Origin: Symbiodinium natans
Taxonomy: Eukaryota > Sar > Dinophyceae > Suessiales > Symbiodiniaceae
Direction of reading: 5' to 3'
Assembly (NCBI GenBank): GCA_905221605.1
Contig: CAJNDS010002537.1
Coordinates: 62,001-126,000 of the forward strand
DNA length: 64,000 nucleotides
Made by a program: the position numbers and the translations under genes. Under the pieces are notes generated by a model that was given only the letters and a program-made list of their open reading frames with translations, had not been told where the DNA came from and did no database searches. Shown here in pieces: positions 54,495 to 63,639 of this stretch; positions within the stretch are counted from its first letter, which is position 1, and each line of letters begins with the position of its first letter.

Positions 54495-57400
54495 TTAAGG
54501 ACCTCGGGCTCGAGCTTCGGGCATGTCGCTGTCGGCTTTGGTACAAAGCCGGTCGGCGAAGAAAGATAACACGGCCAACAGGCAAGCAGCGCTTGCCCAG
54601 AGAGTTGCGGCTTCGAGGCCTGCCAGATAGGCTATACGACAAAGCTCAGCCCCGCCATAGTAGAAGCCACAGCCAATGGCAAAGAGCACCAAACTCTGAA
54701 AGCAGTCTGCCAGGGTCCCTGGGTACATGGGCGCGGAGAAGCGGTCACAGAGAAAGACGCAGAGCCTGAGCATCATCGCAAACCTTACAGGGACACTGAG
54801 GCCAGACCGAGCGAGAGCTTTCTGATTCAAGGTGAGAGCCGACAGACTGGGCTTTTCTTTCTTGGCTTTGGGCTTACACGTCTCGAGCTGTGCGTGGGGG
54901 GCCGTAAGCTCATCTTCTCTTATCGTTCCAGCTGTATCCCCTCCGGAGGATGCTAAGGCTACTACAGGTTCCTGAAGGCTTAGGGAGTTCTTATAATAAT
55001 ACTACTAAAAATTCACAAAACCAATAATAATAAGAAGAAGAAGAATAAACAAAAAAAATTAATCATAATAATAAGAAGAAGAAGAATAAACAAAAAAAAT
55101 AATCATAATAATAATAATAGTAATAAATAGAGTTCATAGGATGTTTTCGCAAAGGGGCCAGCACACATAGAAGCCGAAGGTGGCGGAGATGGCCCAGCAG
55201 GCCACCCAGTATCCGGGCACCCCTGCACGAGCCAAGGCGATGGTGCTGTCCTTTAGGGTTTAGGGTTTAGGGTTTAGGGTTTGGGGTTTAGGGTTTAGGG
55301 TTTAGGGTTTAGGGTTTAGGGGCTGTCCACGGATGCGCTGAAGGTGACGGCGGTGATAAGGAGAAGGTACTGCAGGGGCATGAGCTCCCTCCTTGCCTAG
55401 GATGGTCCTTAAAACCCTCACTGAATAAAATATTCCTGAATAGGATCCTCTACCAAGTAAGGGAAAGTTAAACAAAAACGTCCCAAGGGCCTACCGAGCT
55501 GCCAACAGCTCACCACGCAGAGGTCCGCGGACATACTGCGTGAAGAGGTCCTCAGCAGCGACAACTGCGACAGCTCTTCCTGCTTGGCCTAGCTTACTTG
55601 GCCCGTGATGCACGGCAATGCAGTTCACTCCTTGCTCCCATACCACTCAACGATTGCCCGGTGAATGAACTCACGGTCAAACTCTGTGCGGCACTCAGCC
55701 TTAGCTGCGCAAGTGTTTGGTTTTTGGAAAGCTGATTCTTCACAGGAAAATATGTTTTGGTCAGGAAGCTCGCTCCAGATCGAAGGTACGAAGGTCTGAC
55801 ACAAGCTTGAGCTTTGCAAGGTTGCTCCGACGAAAAAGATGCATCAGCACATAGATGGGCGTTAGCCTTCAGGGAGGCGCGATGCAGTTGAGCTGACTGC
55901 CACACACACACCACACACATAAGCACGAACAAACACACAATCACACAAGTGCAAGCATGTGTTCTCTTTGAGCCAGACGGCGCAAAGAGGTAGCTGAGGA
56001 CGCGGATCGCCCCAGAGTTCGTCCAGCCAAAAGCAAAACCCACGTCAAAGAGTCCAGCCGCAATGTATGTCGCAACCAGGCATCTCAGAGGCTCTCGCGC
56101 TTAGGGTTTAGGGTTTAGGGTTTAGGGTTTAGGGTTTATGGTTTAGTTAGGGTTTAGGGTTTAGGGTGATTTTGCAGTCCATGTTGGAACTGCACTGAGG
56201 TGCCTTCATGCTTGAAAGCTTTCTTGCCTAGATAACATCCGAGTATAACAAGCATACGACTGAACCTTGTGGAAATTCTGAACAACCACAAGTCGACACA
56301 ATTAAAATGATCACGCGCTCAGCAGCATGTACTTTATATTCTTGTAACTATATTAGCTACAGAAACTATAGTAAGTATAGCATCCAACAGTTGTGCCAGA
56401 ATGCAGGAATGTTCCGGCTTCCACAAAGATCGGCGCCAGGACGGTCCTGGATTCTTGCCGTGTTAGAAGTTTAGGGTTTAGGGTTTAGGGTTTCAGGGTT
56501 TAGGTGTGGAGCTTTGGGGCCTAGCTTTTCTTGTTTTTCGTCTTCGGCCTTTTTGCCACCCGTCTATGTTGCTTGGGGCTTAGGGTTTCAGGCTTCAGGG
56601 CCTGGGTTGTAGTCCCTGAAACAATGCAATATTTGGATATTTGGTGGCACTCATCCACAGCACCTTCAGATAACTGGATCCTGGATGCTTCGAATCCAAT
56701 GTAAACGAAGCGCACACACACAAACACAAACACAAACACAAACCCAAACCCAAACCCAAACCCAAACCCAAACCCAAACACAAACACAAACACACAAACA
56801 CACAAACACACAAACACAAACACACAAACACACAAACACAGAAACACAGAAACACAGAAACACAGAAACACAGAAACACAGAAACACAGAAACACAGAAA
56901 CACAGAAACACAGAAACACAGAAACACAGAAACACAGAAACACAGAAACACAGAAACACACAAACACACAAACACACAAACACACAAACACACAAACCCA
57001 CACGCCCACACGCCCACACGCCCACACGCCCACAGGCCCACAGGCCCACAGGCCCACAGGCCCACAGGCCCACAGGCCCACAGGCCCACAGGCCCACAGG
57101 CCCACAGGCCCACAGGCCCACAGGCACACAGGCACACAGGCACACAGGCACACAGGCACACAGGCACACAGGCACACAGGCACACAGGCACACAGGCACA
57201 CAGGCACACAGGCACACAGGCACACAGGCACACAGGCACACAGGCACACAGGCACACAGGCACACAGGCACACAGGCACACAGGCAGGCACACAGGCACA
57301 CAGGCACACACGCACACACCAGTCGTCCCAACAATACCCGTTAAACCCCTGTTGATCTCCGTTAAAGACCCTAAACCCTAAACCCTAAACCCTGAGCCCT

Positions 57401-59151
57401 AAACCCTCAACCCTCAACCCTAAACCCCTAAACCCTAAACCCCATCCCTGCAACAGTGCCCCCCATCGACCCCCAACCCCCCCCCAGGGAGCCCCGTATC
57501 AGTAGGCTTTGAACCCAGGTCCTCCCCTCCGGGTTGGCCATGCGGTAAGCAGCCAATTCAAAGACACACCAGAGCCTTGAGGGTTCGAGTTTTGGGGTTT
57601 GGGGTTTGGGGTTTGGGGTTTGGGGTTTGCGGTTTAGGGTTTAGGGTTTAGGGTTTAGGGTTTAGGGTTTAGGGTTTAGGGTTTAGGGCTTCAATGATAC
57701 AACCCTTTGAGTACGTGAGTACCCAAATCGTGCTGAAATGACATGCAGACGTTTGCAAGAGTGTACCTGCTGAACCCTAAACCCTAAACCCTATAGGCCT
57801 TGAGAGGTAGGGTGCCGACCAGAGGACCCGGAGCTCTTTGGAAACTCGCAGAAATCCTCCTAGGCCATAGATGCCCCGCTCCATGAGCTCCTGATCCACC
57901 TGTCGTGGATTGGGTTTAGGGTTTAGGGTTTAGGGTTTAGGGTTTAGGGTTTAGGGTTTAGGGTTTAGGGTTGAGGGTTGAGGGTTGAGGGTTGAGGGTT
58001 CAGGGTTGAGGGTTGAGGGTTTAGGGTTTAGGGAGGGTTTAGGGTTTACGGTTTAGGGTTTGGGTGTAGGGTGTTGGGTGTAGGGTGTAGGGTGGAGGCT
58101 TTGGGGTTTAGGGTTTAGGGTTCAATGCAGCGCCTGCCTAAACTGCTACACGCCTAAACTCCACTTAGTAGATCCACCTGGTGGATGCTCACCACGTCTA
58201 GGAAGCACATGGGGCGCTTGCCGAGGTGTGGGGAGTAGGGTGCCAGCAGCAGGCCCAGAAAGCTTCCCAGGAGGCCCGAAGTGAGACACCAAGGAAAGAA
58301 TGGGCACTCCCCCGCGTAGTCGGGGAAATCAGGCACAAAGCTGAGAGGCATCGGGAGCACGTGTAGGCGGCTCAATAGCCCAGCTGACACCACGCCGATA
58401 AACTGCCCCAGCAACATGTGTTTCCATCCTGCTTGGAAGAGCAAGCTAAGGACTTTGTACCTCAGGTTGGGACATAGGACACAAGAAGAGCAACGCCAAA
58501 GAACAGGAGCACTCCCCCAAGCCTGCCGGGCGTTTGCCAAGTGTGTGATAGGAAGATGTCGTAGCCACCCACAGGCGATGAGCGTTCATAAAGGTGTCGA
58601 CGGCCCTTTCCGACAGCATGCTTCCGCGGGTGAGTTGTGGTGTTCATGACAAAATCATACACACTGGACATGGGCTTCTCCCCTCTGAGCGTCGTCGAGT
58701 CCCTGGCAGCCCTAGCATCTGCTCTTAAACCCTAAACCCTTTCTGCAACAGGCTTGCCACTTCGCCCGGGGTTGGTGCCACTCGATATAAGCACCAAACC
58801 CTAAACCCTAAACCCCCTTGTAGCCTCCTCGGGCAGATCGATGGGAGACTGCCGCCAAAGGTGACCCAAGCCCCTCAGACACCCCTGGAGGGAGATGCCG
58901 CGCACGATGTCGGTGTCCACCTGAGCTCAGACCGCGACTGACATCGGTTAAACCACCTTGGGGGCTTTCCGAAAAAAAAGAGGGGTATACCCCTAACTTG
59001 TCTACCCCAAAATACTCTAGAATCCCCTTTTAAAGGAATTTTGAGAGAAAAAAAAAAGGGCACCCCCCCCCCCCTTCTTTTTCGGAACCCCCCCCCCAAA
59101 GCTTAAAGGGGCCAGGCCTCCAGGTGCTTCATGTGCTGCAGCCGGCTCCAT
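54495..59151 (-). CDS. Multi-exon TIR-like, multi-pass membrane protein (FLSHTW family of dinoflagellates)
   Basis: Minus-strand exons: about 59151-59106 (KWSRLQHMKHLEAWPL), 58923-58825, about 58725-58523 (MSSVYDF.. to GGYDIFLSHTWQTPGR) and 58460-58178 (three hydrophobic helices, ending CFLDVVSIHQ). Next are 57899-57799 (VDQELMERGIYGLGGFLRVS..ELRVLWSAPYLS) and 57575-about 57522 (RLWCVFELAAYRMANPEGR). Then 56098-55970 (CLVATYIAAGLFDVGFAFGW), 55699-55631 (ECRTEFDREFIHRAIVEWYG), 55550-55495 (DLFTQYVRGPLRGELLAAR), 55391-55328, 55250-about 55145 and about 54783-54495 (helix-rich end). FLSHTW, FLDVV and RLWCVFELA match the order of TIR-domain motifs. I know this as a recurrent dinoflagellate family of unknown function. 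Introns are GC-, GT- and GA-type. Some exons between 57.5 and 56.1 kb are missing. Confidence 0.7.
55000..55135. repeat. AAT/AAG-rich low-complexity with about 50-bp duplication
   Basis: AATAATAAGAAGAAGAAGAA, then TAAACAAAAAAAATTAATC, is repeated almost exactly (about 55025 and 55070) inside an intron of the TIR-like gene. Confidence 0.8.
55245..55328 (-). mobile_element. Intron made of exactly ten telomere heptamers between 7-bp direct repeats
   Basis: GCTGTCC occurs at 55245-55251 and 55322-55328. The 70 bp between (55252-55321) are exactly ten heptamers of TTTAGGG, one being TTTGGGG. For the minus-strand gene this is a 77-bp intron (55327-55251) starting GACAGC and ending CTAAAG, joining ..FSASV to DSTIALARAG.. 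in frame. It is a clean insertion of telomere repeat with target duplication inside a coding exon. Confidence 0.8.
56098..56167. repeat. Telomere-like array upstream of a coding exon
   Basis: About ten TTTAGGG-type units abut the minus-strand exon that begins near 56098. No flanking direct repeat was found. Confidence 0.85.
56710..57315. repeat. Stepwise-evolving 6/8-bp satellite
   Basis: Successive homogeneous blocks: ACAAAC, CCCAAA (56740-56780), ACACAAAC, then ACACAGAA (about 16 units, 56838-56955) and ACACACAA. CCCACACG, CCCACAGG (about 13 units) and CACACAGG (about 22 units, 57118-57300) follow. Each block differs from the next by one or two substitutions and is homogeneous inside. It lies within the TIR-like gene and yields spurious ORFs over 200 codons. 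Confidence 0.95.
57368..57445. repeat. Telomere-like array
   Basis: About ten CCCTAAA units with CCCTGAG/CCCTCAA variants, inside an intron of the TIR-like gene. Confidence 0.9.
57574..57804 (-). mobile_element. Intron with 8-bp flanking direct repeats and inverted telomere-like ends
   Basis: GCCTTGAG at 57574-57581 and 57797-57804. On the plus strand the left end of the insert is TTTGGGG/TTTAGGG repeat (57592-57688) and the right end is CCCTAAA repeat (57774-57794), so the ends are inverted. In the gene it is a GC-AG intron (57798-57576, 223 bp) with both splice sites at the same position in the duplicated octamer (CTCAAG|GC), joining APYLS to RLWCVFELA. Confidence 0.75.
57893..58180 (-). 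mobile_element. Intron with 10-bp flanking direct repeats, telomere-like core
   Basis: GATCCACCTG at 57893-57902 and 58171-58180. The inside consists of about 200 bp of TTTAGGG/TTGAGGG/GTGTAGGG units plus 70 bp of other sequence. In the gene it is a GT-AG intron (58177-57900, 278 bp). Both splice sites fall at CAG|GTGGATC, the two copies of the duplication, joining FLDVVSIHQ to VDQELMERG. Confidence 0.75.
58983..59100. repeat. Homopolymer-rich intron segment
   Basis: Runs of A, C and T, with two C-runs around 59065-59095, between two probable exons of the TIR-like gene. Confidence 0.6.
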
Positions 59152-59169
59152 TTACCTAGTTGTGGAGTA

Positions 59170-59205
59170 GTTTAGGGTTTAGGGTTTAGGGTTTAGGTTT
59201 TAGGG
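59170..59205. repeat. Short telomere-like array
   Basis: Four to five TTTAGGG units upstream of the first recognised exon of the TIR-like gene. Confidence 0.85.
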
Positions 59206-59272
59206 ACTCCCCCAGAAAGGTTAAAGGTTACCTACTCTACTACTGGGATATAGACTCATGTCAGGCTGCCAA

Positions 59273-59754
59273 TTAAGCCAGGCTGGCCTTTAGAACCCGT
59301 CTTGCAAAATATTCCGAATGTGTGCTCCTCTTAAACCCAGTCCCACGGGTGTACTTCGTAAGGCAGGGGATCGTCTGGGCAGGTGGTTGGGAGAGCTTCG
59401 CCAAGGAGCTCGGCGCGTGCGGGGCATGGGAGGCCTCAACCGCTGCGAAATTCGAGGCCGGTATGCCCGAAGCGCCCTGCCGCGGTGCAAACATCTCCCG
59501 TGCAGCATGGGAGTTTGAGGGTGCCTTGTTTGTGGACCACACTTTCTTCCAGCAGCCTCTGGATTTACGGCCCCATTGTTGCTGCCGAAATCTGCCGGAA
59601 CCGCGCTGTATGCCTCTAACTCCCGACATGCTCTTCCGAATTCCCAAGGAAATCCCGCCTGCGGGCCCGCAGCAGAACTGCAGGAAGACGGGGTGGTCTC
59701 ACCCTTGTGGTAGCTGTCGACAACCTCTGGTGGCTCCTGGCAGGTTTTGATCAA
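59273..59754. other. Open on both strands, strand not decided
   Basis: A plus frame of 142 codons (FVRQGIVWAGGWESFAKELG) and minus frames of 154 and 124 codons overlap completely. I recognise neither. The base composition alone may keep them open. Confidence 0.25.
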
Positions 59755-59799
59755 CCGTGAATGAAGCCTTGGATCATGTGGGCCACTTCATGGTAATGT

Positions 59800-60555
59800 G
59801 GTCCGTGTCCCCTTTACCCTAAACCCCTTCTTTGCCCACAAGCCAACTGGGCTTCAGGGTAGCGTGGGTCCTTGTACCCCCTGTACCCTAAACCCCTTCT
59901 TTGACCCAAAAGCCAAACCCTTTTGAATTTTCTTAAAACACCTCTAAACATCCCTAAACCCTTTGGCATCCCTGATCCTGATTGTAACCTAATTGCCCCC
60001 AAGAGTCCTTTGCGCCACCAGCAAGGTCCTCCTCTTGGCAGCAGCTGCTGTTCAGACCCATCCCGGAGTAACGGAGAGGCTTGTCTTCAAGATTGAAAAC
60101 GTGACGGAAGAGAAGCTAAGAGTGTTGCCACTTAATTCAGGAATATGTTGTGCCGTTTTGTTTTGTGAGACTATGTTCCTCATGCCGCGAGGCGATTGCT
60201 GTCGCAGTTCTTCCGTCGTTGGCTTGGGGGGGGGGCCTGTTTTGAAGGAACATGTTAGCGAATCATCGAGCTATAGCCAAAAATTGCCGCGGTAGTGCAT
60301 GGCATGCCTTCTTCTGGGTCACTCGAGACGCCGCGAAGTTGATCTTTGGGCAATGCCAGTGTGCAAATTTGCAGCTGAGAGAACACGTCGGCACTCATTT
60401 TCACCCCCGCGGGCCTGAAACGATCCACTGCGGTGGTGAAAGCGCATGCGGATGCAGTTTTGCATGCAGCGCGGACTCGTGGGATTACATGCGATGCACA
60501 GCATGCGCATGAGTCGTGCATGCCTGGCAGGGAGCGCTAGCCGAGACCTGCCTGG
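59800..60555. other. No supported gene
   Basis: Weak frames only. A short duplication (CCTAAACCCCTTCTTTG) occurs at about 59818 and 59888. Confidence 0.35.
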
Positions 60556-60564
60556 CCCTTTCTC

Positions 60565-60695
60565 CTACTATGTGCTTAAGAACCCCCCAAAAACATAAGA
60601 ACAAGAACAAAACATTCCTGAAACAAGGGAGTGATTATTATTTGACTATTATCTGCTTTTGTAATTCTTTTGGGCGGTTCTTAAGCACACAGTAG
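60565..60695. mobile_element. 131-bp MITE-like element with 28-bp terminal inverted repeats
   Basis: The left arm 60565-60592 (CTACTATGTGCTTAAGAACC..) and right arm 60668-60695 are inverted with two mismatches in 28. The 75-bp interior is A/T-rich and non-coding. No target duplication is obvious. Size and structure fit a MITE or an introner-type element. Confidence 0.65.
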
Positions 60696-61121
60696 TCTTG
60701 AATTGCTTGCTCGGCCGAAGCCTCGGAAGATGCCTCTGAAAGAAGAAGAAAAAGAAGCCGAAGAAAGGCTCTTTGGGCTCAAGTGGCTGGTGGGTCTGTA
60801 GCCCCCTTTAAAACAGGGCACAGAAAAGATGCTGGCAGACGCCGCTACGATAAGTCTAGGGGATCACGACGAGTAACAACTATTCTCGTGGTCTCTCTGT
60901 TTTTTTGTTGGCATCAGCACACTGAGCCCTGCAAGGCATGTCGCGGCAGCGCGACCTGAACCTTCACGGGGGAAGGTTGGCCGTCTTGATTCTCGCCGAA
61001 GCAGACCAATTTGCCACCCGCCGTCACGGCACCTCATTCTCGGAAGCCCAGATTAAGATTCTCGCTTCGTTGTCCCCTTTTGAGCCAAAAAAACACCAAT
61101 ACAAAAACTTGAAAAAGATGT

Positions 61122-62045
61122 TCAACAAAAAGCAGCCAAGGAGCAGGTGTGGCGAAACCCTGCGGCTACGGCAACCACAGGGCCAAGGTCTGTCGGTACA
61201 TTGTGCTGGCCTGCGCTGGGGCCCATGCAAACCAGCTCGCCGCTTGCTGTCACGGCACACGTGTCACGAAATCCGGCAGCCACGGCCACCACTGGGCCAA
61301 GGTCGGCTGGCACGTCACACTGGCCATGCTCGTTGGATCCGAAGCAAACCAGCTCGCCGGTTGCTGTCACGGCACAGGTGTGATAAACTCCTGCAGCCAC
61401 GGCCACCACTGGACCAAGAGTTGGGGGCACATCGCACTGCCCGTGATGGTTGGATCCAAAGCAAACCAGCTTGCCCCCTTCCGTCAAGGCGCAGGTATGA
61501 GAGTTTCCTGCGGCCACGGCCACCACTGGAGCAAGGTCCGTGGGGACGTCGCACTGGCCGCAGTAGTTCGAGCCAAAGCACACCAGCTTGCCAGCCTGTG
61601 TCAGGGCGCAGGTGTGATAGGCTCCTGCAGCCACGACCGACACCGGACCGAGGTCCGGCGGTACGTCGCACTGGCCGCCTTTGTTCGATCCGGAGCAAAC
61701 CAGATCACCGCTTGCCGTCACGGCACAGGCGTGAAAATCTCCGGCTGCCACTGCAACCACTGGACCAATGTCTGGCATGTCGGTCTGGCTAAGAGCGCCA
61801 AAACTCAACAGCCGGCCGCACTCGCTGATTGCAGAGATGTGATTGAGGCCTGCGGCTACTGGAGACTCTGATGCGGAGCGGAAGGTCACGGCCAAGAACG
61901 GCAGGACAAACTCCCGCGCCAAGCTGGCAAACACGGCCGCATGCGGTTCCCTCTTCTTGTTCAGGTCTACAAGGAGCCAGCAAAGGTGGCGGAGGTCTTT
62001 GTCCAAGATGTGCAGGCCATCTGCGCGCAAGTTGAGGATGGCCAT
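61122..62045 (-). CDS. RCC1-like repeat protein
   Basis: ATG at 62045 (MAILNLRADGLHILDKDLRH) or in-frame at 62153; the shorter start gives 307 residues. After an N-terminal helical segment of about 80 residues come seven units of about 39 residues. Their pattern is GPVVAVAAG, xHTCAVTAxGELVCFGSN, GQCDVPxDL; the first is degenerate and the last cut short at HTCSLAAFC. This is the RCC1/BLIP-II type of seven-bladed beta-propeller seen in many dinoflagellate proteins. The abrupt end suggests either a spliced continuation or a premature stop. The antisense strand is also open through the repeats but is not protein-like. The partner or function is unknown. Confidence 0.75.
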   Translation of the reverse strand: MAILNLRADGLHILDKDLRHLCWLLVDLNKKREPHAAVFASLAREFVLPFLAVTFRSASESPVAAGLNHISAISECGRLLSFGALSQTDMPDIGPVVAVAAGDFHACAVTASGDLVCSGSNKGGQCDVPPDLGPVSVVAAGAYHTCALTQAGKLVCFGSNYCGQCDVPTDLAPVVAVAAGNSHTCALTEGGKLVCFGSNHHGQCDVPPTLGPVVAVAAGVYHTCAVTATGELVCFGSNEHGQCDVPADLGPVVAVAAGFRDTCAVTASGELVCMGPSAGQHNVPTDLGPVVAVAAGFRHTCSLAAFC

Positions 62046-62558
62046 GCTGGGGGGGGGGGCCGGGGCTGGGGGGCAGCCTTTGTGCTGTCGGACAAGCCCT
62101 GTGCTTAGGCTTGAGACGGAGGGGCACAAACAACTCAACCTCAACGCTGCCATGCTGATGTGGCGAGCTGGTAGTAGGGGGATGTTTGAGCAGACGCGCT
62201 CCACACAAGCAGGCTTTTGGGCACAGGGCACCACAGTCGAGTCGATTTCAAAGACCTAAACGCCAAGCTGCTGCCGCTTCCTGCACACTTCAGGGCAGCT
62301 TCCATGGCTACGACGCAAGCGACTCCCAAGCTGAACTTTGTCAAAGGACGGACGGATTGCCATCAGGTCCAGCCAAGGAGGGCGTCAGGAATTAAAAGTG
62401 TAATTGAAAGTCAGCTGCCTTGCAGATATCTACTGCAATCGAAACTGACCGTAGCAAATTTCCCATGCATGCTACACCTATCGAAGGCGCAGTGCATTCA
62501 AAAGATGCCATATACAATCTTCAAACGCAAGCATAATTATATGTGCAAAGATCAAAGC

Positions 62559-63499
62559 TCACCAGGGGCCAAACTGCTGCTGCCTGGGCTTGGCAGCCTT
62601 CGTGGAAGCTTGGAGAGCCTTCTCGCCCTGCGATTTCAAGGCAGCCTGCGCAGCCGCGAGGCGGGCAATGGGCACGCGGAAGGGCGAGCAAGAGACGTAG
62701 TCTAAGCCCGTCTTCTCGCAGAACTCAATGGAAGCTGGATCACCGCCGTGCTCGCCACAAATGCCCATCTTCATGCCCGCGCGCTTTCCGCGGCCCCGCT
62801 CCACCGCAATCTTGATCAGCTCGCCAACACCCTCCTGGTCCAGGCTCACGAAAGGGTCCGTTTCCACGATGCCTGGGGAAGCGTTTCACAACACAAACTG
62901 ACGGCCCTTTGCACCTCTAGACTCTAGACTAGAAACATCTATAAAATTCTACAAACACTAAGAACGGAAAGTGCATTTTTGTTGATCATGTCCCACCTTT
63001 CGCTTTGTACTCAGGCAAGAAGGACCCGGCATCATCACGACTCAAGCCATACGTGGTCTGAGTCAGATCATTGGTGCCAAAACTGAAGAACTCCGCTTGC
63101 TCTGCCAATTTGCCAGCCTGCAGTGCTGCGCGGGGCAGCTCTACCATGGTTCCGACGTGATACCTGAAGTTCACGCCCTGCTCCTTCTGCACCTGCTTGG
63201 CAGTGTCTTCGATGACCTTCTTCAGCTGCACCAGCTCCTCCACAGTGGAAACCAGGGGCACCATGACCTCGGCCACCGGGGTCTTCTTGGCGCTGCGCCC
63301 GACCTCCGCGGCCGCCTCGAAGATGGCCCGAGCTTGCATTTCGCAGATCTCCGGATACGTGATGGCCAGGCGGCAGCCTCTGTGCCCGAGCATGGGGTTG
63401 GCCTCTTGCAGCTCGCTCGCGCGCCGGCGCACGCGATCCAAAGGGACCCCGGCGGCTTTTGCCACAAGGCCCATCTCGGCTTCGGTGTGCGGGATGAAC
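62559..63499 (-). CDS. ppdK: Pyruvate, phosphate dikinase, C-terminal exons
   Basis: Minus strand. Exon 63499-62997 is followed by a GT-AG intron of 124 bp (62996-62873) and exon 62872-62559 ending in TGA. The join gives ..[20 protein letters not shown]. The PEP-utilising TIM-barrel domain is clear: [64 protein letters not shown] (region of the catalytic Cys) and [20 protein letters not shown]. About 272 of the usual roughly 880 residues are present; the rest lies beyond the right edge. The tail after AAAQAAL is extended by about 25 residues. PPDK interconverts pyruvate + ATP + Pi and PEP + AMP + PPi. It starts at acceptor CTAAG| (63500). Confidence 0.9.
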
Positions 63500-63639
63500 C
63501 TTAGCTCACGATCACTTCAGTGAGGACGTAACAATTGTGTGTCCCTCTAATGGGAACCTTGCGAAACGTGTGAAGCTTTCAAGGGTGCTTGTGCTCCAAA
63601 ATTTGGGCGGATCGGTCGAGCAGTGAAGAACAGCCCAAA

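Noticed and set aside
53852-54642. Poly-Thr/poly-Leu/poly-Val ORFs on both strands
   Set aside because: Caused by the (TAG)n array.
56521-57344. ORFs of 200-264 codons (CVPVCLCA, KHRNTETQ)
   Set aside because: Translation of the 6/8-bp satellite inside an intron of the TIR-like gene.
61149-61871. Plus-strand ORF of 240 codons (and one of 284 codons)
   Set aside because: Antisense of the RCC1-like repeats; composition (many R, H, W, S) is not protein-like.
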